DNA of 64,000 nt from Azospirillum sp. 412522. GTDB lineage: Bacteria > Pseudomonadota > Alphaproteobacteria > Azospirillales > Azospirillaceae. This document shows positions 58,666 to 64,000 of this stretch, piece after piece. Every line of letters starts with the position of its first letter. Position 1 is the first letter of the stretch. The stretch lies in assembly GCF_019805165.1 (NCBI RefSeq), contig NZ_RWIJ01000012.1:62001-126000 (forward strand), written 5' to 3'. The notes below the pieces were generated by a model, which was given only the letters and a program-made list of their open reading frames with translations, was not told where the DNA came from and did no database searches. A program made the position numbers and the translations under genes.

Positions 58666-60129
58666 TCAGCCGAGCCACGAGGCGGCGATGGAGCTTGAGA
58701 CCAATGTCATTGCCACCAGGGCCACCAGCACGAACTTCATGCCGGCCGGCAGCGGCGCCGCCGCGGCCATGGTGGTGGACGGCTTGCCGGGCACCGAATG
58801 GCCCAGCCATTTCAGGAACCAGGCGAAGGAGCCGACCGATTCCGCCAGCGCGATGACGACCAGCAGCATCAGCGCCCAGTGATGGGCCCCGACCTCGAAC
58901 CCGCCGGCGAAGATGGCGAACTTGCTGAAGAAGCCGTTGAAGGGCGGCACGCCGGTGATCGCCAGGGCGGCGCAGACGAAGGCGACGCCCAGCAGCGGCG
59001 ACTTGGTGACGATGCCGCGCAGCGACGGCAGCAGCCGGGTGCCGGCGGTGTAGCTCAGCGCACCGGCGACCAGGAAGAACAGCGTCTTGGCGAAGGCGTG
59101 GTTGAAGATGTGGGCGATGGCGCCCTTGAAGGCGAGGTCGGAGCCGAAGACCGACAGCGACAGCGCCAAGAGGATGTAGGCCAGCTGCGTGATCGTCGAA
59201 TAGGCGAGCAGGCGCTTCAGGTCGACCTGCGGCAGATACATGAAGAAGCCGTAGACCAGCGTCAGAACCGCCATGATCGAGCCGACCCAGCCGACGATCT
59301 CCGGCGCGCCGCCGGCCGACATCAGCCCGCGGGCGAAGATGTAGACGCCGACCTTGACCATTGAGGCCGCATGCAGGTAGGCGCTGACCGGGGTCGGCGC
59401 CTCCATGGCGTCCGGCAGCCACATGTGGAAGGGCAGCTGCGCCGACTTGCCCCAGGCGGCGACCAGGATCGCCAGCAGCACCACCGCCTTCATCCCCGGC
59501 GCCAGATCGGCGATGGCGGTCAGCGCGAAGGTGCCGGTCGACAGGAACAGCAGCGCCGCCGCGACATAGAGGCCGAGCGAGGCGACATGGGTGACCAGCA
59601 GCGCCTTGGCCGCCGAGCGCAGGGCCTTGGGCGATTCGTAATAGCCGATCAGCGCCCAGGAGCAGGCGCCCGTCAGCTCGAAGAAGGCGAGCTGGCCGAC
59701 CACGGTGGAGCTGAAGACCAGCCCGGTCATGGCGCCGATGAACACCAGCAGGAAGGCGTAGTAGCGCCGCCGGCCGATGTCGGGATGCTCGCGGTTGCCG
59801 GCGTTCAGGTAGGCGGCGGAATAGACCGCCACCAAGAGGCCGATGGCGATCACCGCCAGCGCGATCAGCACGCTGACGCTGTCCACCACCAGCCCGAGGA
59901 TCGAGACCGATCCGAAGGAGATCAGCTCATAGGTGCCGCCGACCTTGCCGTCGCCGAGCAGCGACAGGACGAGGATGGCGATCACCGCGACGGTGGCGGC
60001 GGCGAAGCCCTGGCACAGCCATTTGGCCGATGCCCGTTCCGATGCCGCGATGGCCGCCGCACCGCCGAAGGGGACGAGGATGGCGGCCAGCGCCAACAGC
60101 CCGAGCGGTTCCGTGGGGAGTGTTATCAT
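58666..60129 (-). CDS. hyfD: Hydrogenase-4 membrane subunit HyfD (antiporter-like)
   Basis: 487 aa polytopic protein of the NuoL/M/N family. Signatures: AFFELTGACSWALIGYYESP with the key Glu, WGKSAQLPFHMWLPDAMEAP with the key Lys, and DLKRLLAYSTITQLAYILLA. Second Mrp-type ion-pumping module. It lies 19 bp after hyfC and 14 bp before hyfE. Confidence 0.94.
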   Translation of the reverse strand: MITLPTEPLGLLALAAILVPFGGAAAIAASERASAKWLCQGFAAATVAVIAILVLSLLGDGKVGGTYELISFGSVSILGLVVDSVSVLIALAVIAIGLLVAVYSAAYLNAGNREHPDIGRRRYYAFLLVFIGAMTGLVFSSTVVGQLAFFELTGACSWALIGYYESPKALRSAAKALLVTHVASLGLYVAAALLFLSTGTFALTAIADLAPGMKAVVLLAILVAAWGKSAQLPFHMWLPDAMEAPTPVSAYLHAASMVKVGVYIFARGLMSAGGAPEIVGWVGSIMAVLTLVYGFFMYLPQVDLKRLLAYSTITQLAYILLALSLSVFGSDLAFKGAIAHIFNHAFAKTLFFLVAGALSYTAGTRLLPSLRGIVTKSPLLGVAFVCAALAITGVPPFNGFFSKFAIFAGGFEVGAHHWALMLLVVIALAESVGSFAWFLKWLGHSVPGKPSTTMAAAAPLPAGMKFVLVALVAMTLVSSSIAASWLG

Positions 60130-60148
60130 GATGCTGCCCCTCGCCGGC

Positions 60149-61087
60149 TCACAGGCCGACCAGATAGAAGACGAAGGCGAGCGAGGCGGCGCCGACCCCG
60201 ACCCAGCTGTGCTGGGGGGTCAGGCGGAAGCGGACGCGCGCGACGCTGTTCTCGACCACGCCGACGGCGGCGAAGATCAGGACCAGCTTGATGGCGAAGG
60301 CGACCAGCCCGAACAGCAGACCGAAGAAAGTCATCTCGGGTGCGCTGCCGAAGGGCAGGAAGACGCCGACGAACCAGGCGACGACGACCGTCTGCTTCAG
60401 CGCCATCGCCCATTTGATCAGCGCCAGCGACGGGCCGGAATATTCGGTCAGCGGGCCTTCCTGCAGTTCCTGCTCCGCCTCCGCCATGTCGTAGGGCAGC
60501 TTGCCCAGTTCGATATAGATGGCGTAGGCGAAGGACAGGGCGGCGATCACCGTCGCGGTCGCCGACCGCACATGGCCGTCGGCGATGGCGCTGCCGATGG
60601 CGCCGAGGTTGGTCGAGCCGGCCAGCAGGGCCGCCACGAACAGCGACAGCAGCATCACCGGCTCCACCAGCACGCCCATGGTCAGCTCGCGGCTGCCGCC
60701 GATGCCGGAGAAGGAGCTGCCGCTGTCGATGCCGGACAGCGAGAAGAAGAAACGGGCGAGCGCGAACAGGTAGATGACCGTGATCAGGTCGCCGATGGGC
60801 GCCACCGGCGTGAAGCGGGTCAGCATCGGGATGCCCATGGCGATGACCAGCACCGTCGTCAGCATCACCGCCGGCATCAATCGGAAGGCGAAGCCGCTGT
60901 TCGGCGGGGTCAGGTCCTGGCGGGTCAGCAGCTTGGCGATGTCGCGATAGTCCTGCAGCAGGCCCGGCCCGTGGCGGGTGTGCAGCTTCGCCCGGACCAT
61001 GCGCGACAGGCCGGAGACCAGCGGTGCCGCGGCGAGCAGGAGGAGCGCCTGGAACAGTCCCAGGATCAGGTGTGAGAAGGTCAGCAT
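60149..61087 (-). CDS. hyfC: Hydrogenase-4 membrane subunit HyfC (NuoH-like)
   Basis: 312 aa with about eight helices. It couples the soluble hydrogenase arm to the membrane. NuoH-family stretches: RHGPGLLQDYRDIAKLLTRQ, the acidic loop LPYDMAEAEQELQEGPLTEYS carrying the conserved glutamates of the quinone-site region, and AIKLVLIFAAVGVVENSVAR. Homologous to HycD. Lies 12 bp after hyfB. Confidence 0.95.
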   Translation of the reverse strand: MLTFSHLILGLFQALLLLAAAPLVSGLSRMVRAKLHTRHGPGLLQDYRDIAKLLTRQDLTPPNSGFAFRLMPAVMLTTVLVIAMGIPMLTRFTPVAPIGDLITVIYLFALARFFFSLSGIDSGSSFSGIGGSRELTMGVLVEPVMLLSLFVAALLAGSTNLGAIGSAIADGHVRSATATVIAALSFAYAIYIELGKLPYDMAEAEQELQEGPLTEYSGPSLALIKWAMALKQTVVVAWFVGVFLPFGSAPEMTFFGLLFGLVAFAIKLVLIFAAVGVVENSVARVRFRLTPQHSWVGVGAASLAFVFYLVGL

Positions 61088-61099
61088 GGCGTCCTCCCG

Positions 61100-63127
61100 T
61101 CAGACGGCCAGCGCCAGCAGCGCGATCAGCGCCGCGACGATGTAGAGGCAGTAGATGCGGAAATCGCCGGCCTGGATGACCTGCAGCCACTTGCCGCTGG
61201 CGTCGACCGCACCGGCGATCGGGGCGATGACGTTGCGGTCGGCCAGCGGTTCGGTGCGCCGCGCCAGCGTGACCACCCGCTCGAAGCCGTGGGCGACGCC
61301 GGTCCAGCGTCCGGCAATCGCTTGGCGCATGCTGTAGAGCGGGGCGAAGAACATGCGGATCGGCTGGGCGAAGCCGCCGGCGCTGGCGGACATGTGGTGG
61401 TCCGGCAGATAGCCGGCCGCCCAGGGGGCCGCCACCTTGCGGTCGCCGCCGCGCTTGGCGGCGAAGGCCGCCTTCAGCGCGATGGGCAGGCAGGCCATGG
61501 CGATCAGCAGGATGGCGATCAGCGGGGTGGAGAGCGTCGCCTGCTGGGCGTCGCCCGGCAGCAGGGTGGCGCCGACCGCCAGGGTGACCGGAGCGGTGCC
61601 GATCGTCGCCGCCGCGATGCGGCCCATCACCGGCGCCACCAGCGGGGCCAGCAGGCCGAGCGCGACGCAGGCGACGGCCAGCACCGCCATGCCGGCGACC
61701 ATCGCGGCCGGCGCCTCGCGCGCCTCCTCGGCATGATGGCTGCGCGGTGCGCCTGCGAACATGATGCCGTAGGCCTTGACGAAGCACATCACCGCCAGCG
61801 CGCCGGTCAGCGCCAGCATGACGGCGGCGATGGGGGCGGCGAACTTCACCAGCGGGGTGCCGTCCAGCGCCGCGGCGAACAGCGCCTGGTAGGTGTACCA
61901 TTCCGACACGAAGCCGTTCAGCGGCGGGATCGCGGAGATGGCCAGCGCGCCGACCAGGAAGGACAGGGCCGTCCAGGGCATGTTGCGGGCCAGCCCGCCC
62001 ATCTCCTCCATGTCCTTGGTGTGCATGCGGAAGATCGTGGAACCGGCGCCGAGGAACAGCAGGCCCTTGAACACCGCGTGGTTCAGCAGGTGATAGAGGC
62101 CGGCCATCAGGCCCAGCACCGCCAGCACCGGCTGGTGCAGCGCCATGCCGATCATGCCGGTGCCCACACCCAGCAGGATGATGCCGATATTCTCGACCGA
62201 GTGGTAGGCCAGCAGCTTCTTGATGTCGTGCTCGGCCAGGGCGTAGACGACGCCCAGCACCGACGACACCGCGCCGAAGGCCAGCACCAGCAGGCCCCAG
62301 CCCAGCATCGCCGGCCCGGCGCTGGCGCCCAGCAGGTCGATGCCGACCTTGACGATGCCGAAGACGCCGATCTTGATCATCACGCCCGACATCAGCGCCG
62401 AGGCGTGCGACGGGGCGGCGGGATGGGCGCGCGGCAGCCAGATGTGCAGCGGGATCATGCCTGCCTTGGCGCCGAAGCCGATGAAGGCCAGCAGGAAGGC
62501 GACGCTGTCCAGCGGGGCCGGCAGCGGATGGGCGCGGAAGGCGGCGAAATCGAAGCTGCCGGCTTGGTCCGCCATCAGGAAGAAGGCGGCCATGATCAGC
62601 ACCGAGCCGCCATGGGCGACCAGGAAATAGAGGAAGCCGGCGCCCACCGCCTCGTCATCCTGGTCGAAGATGACCAGGAAATAGGAGGCCAGCGACATCA
62701 TCTCGAAGAAGATGAGGAACCAGAAGGCGTTGTCGGCCGCCACCACCAGCATCATCGAGGCGATGAAGGCGTTCATGAAGAAGCCCATCGCCCCGACGCC
62801 GCGCCCGGCATATTCGCGCACATAGGCGAAGCCGTAGATCCAGGCGACCAGCGACAAGAGCGAGATGACCGCGATCATCAGGCCGGCCAGCGGGTCGAGC
62901 CGCAGGACGAAATGGGCGAAGGGGTAGGGGCCGGCGGCGTCGAGCACGGCCGGCTGGCCGGCGCCGATGGCGGTCAGTCCGGACGCCAGCCCGGCGACTG
63001 CCGCGGCGATGCCGACGCCGCTGCCGCCAAGACGGATGTCCCCCTCCCGATTCTTCAGGAGGAGGCAGAGGATGGCGCCGCCGCAGGACAGCAGCAGCGA
63101 CATGATGAGAAGGGAGAGTGGAATCAT
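61100..63127 (-). CDS. hyfB: Hydrogenase-4 membrane subunit HyfB (NuoL-like)
   Basis: 675 aa, the largest membrane subunit, homologous to HycC. Key stretches: FFEMMSLASYFLVIFDQDDE with the channel Glu, FGAKAGMIPLHIWLPRAHPA with the Lys, and DIKKLLAYHSVENIGIILLG. The C-terminal part (GYLPDHHMSASAGGFAQPIR) is the lateral-arm region. Third Mrp-type module. Its ATG overlaps the hyfA stop by 4 bp. Confidence 0.95.
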   Translation of the reverse strand: MIPLSLLIMSLLLSCGGAILCLLLKNREGDIRLGGSGVGIAAAVAGLASGLTAIGAGQPAVLDAAGPYPFAHFVLRLDPLAGLMIAVISLLSLVAWIYGFAYVREYAGRGVGAMGFFMNAFIASMMLVVAADNAFWFLIFFEMMSLASYFLVIFDQDDEAVGAGFLYFLVAHGGSVLIMAAFFLMADQAGSFDFAAFRAHPLPAPLDSVAFLLAFIGFGAKAGMIPLHIWLPRAHPAAPSHASALMSGVMIKIGVFGIVKVGIDLLGASAGPAMLGWGLLVLAFGAVSSVLGVVYALAEHDIKKLLAYHSVENIGIILLGVGTGMIGMALHQPVLAVLGLMAGLYHLLNHAVFKGLLFLGAGSTIFRMHTKDMEEMGGLARNMPWTALSFLVGALAISAIPPLNGFVSEWYTYQALFAAALDGTPLVKFAAPIAAVMLALTGALAVMCFVKAYGIMFAGAPRSHHAEEAREAPAAMVAGMAVLAVACVALGLLAPLVAPVMGRIAAATIGTAPVTLAVGATLLPGDAQQATLSTPLIAILLIAMACLPIALKAAFAAKRGGDRKVAAPWAAGYLPDHHMSASAGGFAQPIRMFFAPLYSMRQAIAGRWTGVAHGFERVVTLARRTEPLADRNVIAPIAGAVDASGKWLQVIQAGDFRIYCLYIVAALIALLALAV

Positions 63128-63717
63128 GGGTCCAGCCCCTCCAGCGAGGCGAGCGGCGTTTCAGGACTGACCGGTGCCACCGCGGCCAGCGTGCGCTTGA
63201 CGGCGGCAGCCTGGCGGGTGGCATCGGCGTCGGCCGCGTAAAGGGCGGCGGTCGGGCACACGCGCACGCAGGCCGGCCCGTCGCCGGAGAAGGCGCAGAG
63301 GTCGCATTTCACCGCCACGCTGCGGACGCCGATCTCCCAGGCCAGCAGCGGGTCGAGCGCCGCCGAATGGCCGGGTGTCGCGACGGCGATGCCGGCGACC
63401 CCGGCGATGCCGGTGCCGCTTGGGGTGATGGCGCCGAACGGGCAGGCCAGCGCGCACATCTTGCAGCCGATGCAGGTCTGCTCGTTCAGCAGGATGGCAT
63501 CGGCCCCGAAGGTGATGGCGTCGACCGGACAGACGCGGGCACAGGGCGCGTCCTCGCACTGGTGGCAGAGGACGGGGCCGGTGTCGTCGCCGGTCCGCAT
63601 GACGGTCAGCCGGGGATGCGCCTGCAGCCCCTGTTTTTTATGTGCCTCGGTGCAGGCCGCCATGCAGGTGTTGCACCCGATGCACTTTCTCGGTTCCGAG
63701 ATAACGAAGCGATTCAT
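63124..63717 (-). CDS. hyfA: Hydrogenase-4 component A, four-cluster ferredoxin-like subunit
   Basis: 197 aa iron-sulfur protein of the HyfA/HycB/HydN group. Four 4Fe-4S motifs: CIGCNTCMAAC (from C12), CHQCEDAPCARVCP (from C51), CIGCKMCALACP (from C82) and CDLCAFSGDGPACVRVCP (from C138). The N terminus MNRFVISEPRKCIGCNTCMA matches E. coli HyfA closely. It would take electrons from a formate dehydrogenase and hand them to HyfH. ATG at 63717 follows GGAGG; the upstream extension of the frame to 63981 has no such sequence character and holds the promoter. First gene of the operon. Confidence 0.95.
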   Translation of the reverse strand: MNRFVISEPRKCIGCNTCMAACTEAHKKQGLQAHPRLTVMRTGDDTGPVLCHQCEDAPCARVCPVDAITFGADAILLNEQTCIGCKMCALACPFGAITPSGTGIAGVAGIAVATPGHSAALDPLLAWEIGVRSVAVKCDLCAFSGDGPACVRVCPTAALYAADADATRQAAAVKRTLAAVAPVSPETPLASLEGLDP

Positions 63718-63758
63718 GTCCAGGCCTCCGGCTTCCCGGGCGGGTGCGTCGAATCGGC

Positions 63759-63803
63759 CGATCAGGGTCTTCTTTGAAAAGACCCGATAAGAAAACCTGA
63801 TCG
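63759..63803. promoter_or_regulatory. Overlapping inverted repeats upstream of hyfA
   Basis: GGGTCTT (63765-63771) pairs with AAGACCC (63779-63785), and CGATCAGG (63759-63766) pairs with CCTGATCG (63796-63803). The two repeats share 2 bp, so the arms cannot be fully paired at once. They lie 42-86 bp before the hyfA start, downstream of the putative sigma-54 promoter, so they would be in the 5' leader. Operator or RNA switch is inferred only. Confidence 0.45.
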
Positions 63804-63867
63804 ACCAATAAGAAGACAGTATTGGCTCGCGCACGCCCTCGCGCCGCCTGTTGTCAGGGGCGGTGCG

Positions 63868-63882
63868 GCAGAAGGAGAGCCA
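63868..63882 (-). promoter_or_regulatory. Candidate sigma-54 promoter of the hyf operon
   Basis: On the minus strand TGGCTCTCCTTCTGC has GG and GC separated by exactly 10 bp, as required for the -24/-12 elements (consensus TGGCAC-N5-TTGC); 8 of the 11 consensus positions match. It is about 150 bp upstream of hyfA. E. coli hyf and hyc operons are sigma-54-dependent with FhlA/HyfR, which supports the assignment. No activator gene is inside the window. Confidence 0.5.
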
Positions 63883-64000
63883 GCTGTTGCGAATCTTTAT
63901 CAAAATGGCGGTCTTGATTTTGGATCGCCGTTGACTTCCACACGCTATTCCTCCGCATGACGCGATGTCAACTAGACACATAAAAAAAGTGGGTATAAGG

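Noticed and set aside
61289..63241. 650-codon plus-strand open frame across hyfB
   Set aside because: Histidine/glutamine-rich antisense translation of a membrane protein gene, with no ribosome site.

Overview
This 64 kb window is chromosomal, GC-rich alphaproteobacterial DNA. Gene content points to Rhodospirillales, most like Azospirillum and its relatives (inference from gene content and order; no search was run). Signs are a Rieske/cytochrome bc1 operon, an ScfR/PccR-type propionyl-CoA regulator next to propionyl-CoA carboxylase, a cyanide-insensitive-type bd oxidase, an HWE-type histidine kinase and an xseB-ispA-dxs-tlyA block. No rRNA, tRNA, CRISPR array, complete insertion sequence or prophage was recognised.

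Left part (1-13.6 kb): the 5' end of trmL leaves the window on the minus strand. petABC follows with a strong terminator. Next come a DUF924 protein and a two-gene minus-strand unit (ScfR-type regulator, then a receiver protein with a degenerate ATPase region). Divergent from the regulator is the propionyl-CoA pathway (pccB, pccA, methylmalonyl-CoA mutase). The 243-bp gap between them carries several TTTGCAAA-like half-sites. A 59-codon CcdA-antitoxin-like ORF overlaps the end of the mutase gene.

Middle part (13.6-49 kb): marC; an HxlR regulator divergent from an uncharacterised gene, followed by a frameshifted scrap of an Old Yellow Enzyme gene; the cioAB/cydAB quinol oxidase; xdhABC (xanthine dehydrogenase and its maturation factor); a type III polyketide synthase with an overlapping methyltransferase; an ECF sigma/anti-sigma pair; an ALDH7-type dehydrogenase with a ThDP enzyme and a divergent LysR; an SbmA/BacA-type ABC exporter; a secreted HNH nuclease; a sugar epimerase; serC; secreted small proteins; a glycosyltransferase; an ArsR regulator with the cysteine spacing of the persulfide sensors SqrR/BigR, near tusA; a histone-deacetylase-family protein; xseB-ispA-dxs; an HWE kinase and tlyA.

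Right part (49-64 kb): the most striking region, an energy-conserving group 4 [NiFe]-hydrogenase / formate hydrogenlyase locus. The minus-strand operon hyfA-B-C-D-E-F-G-H-I-J-hycI is collinear with E. coli hyf and packed with 4-bp overlaps. A FocA/NirC formate channel lies downstream of it, fdhD converges on the channel gene, and hypA-hypC is divergent from fdhD. The parts encoded here would move electrons from formate (or another donor via HyfA) to protons, with five membrane subunits pumping ions, and would mature the NiFe site. The formate dehydrogenase (fdhF), an FhlA/HyfR activator and hypBDEF are not in the window. A candidate sigma-54 promoter and overlapping inverted repeats lie upstream of hyfA.
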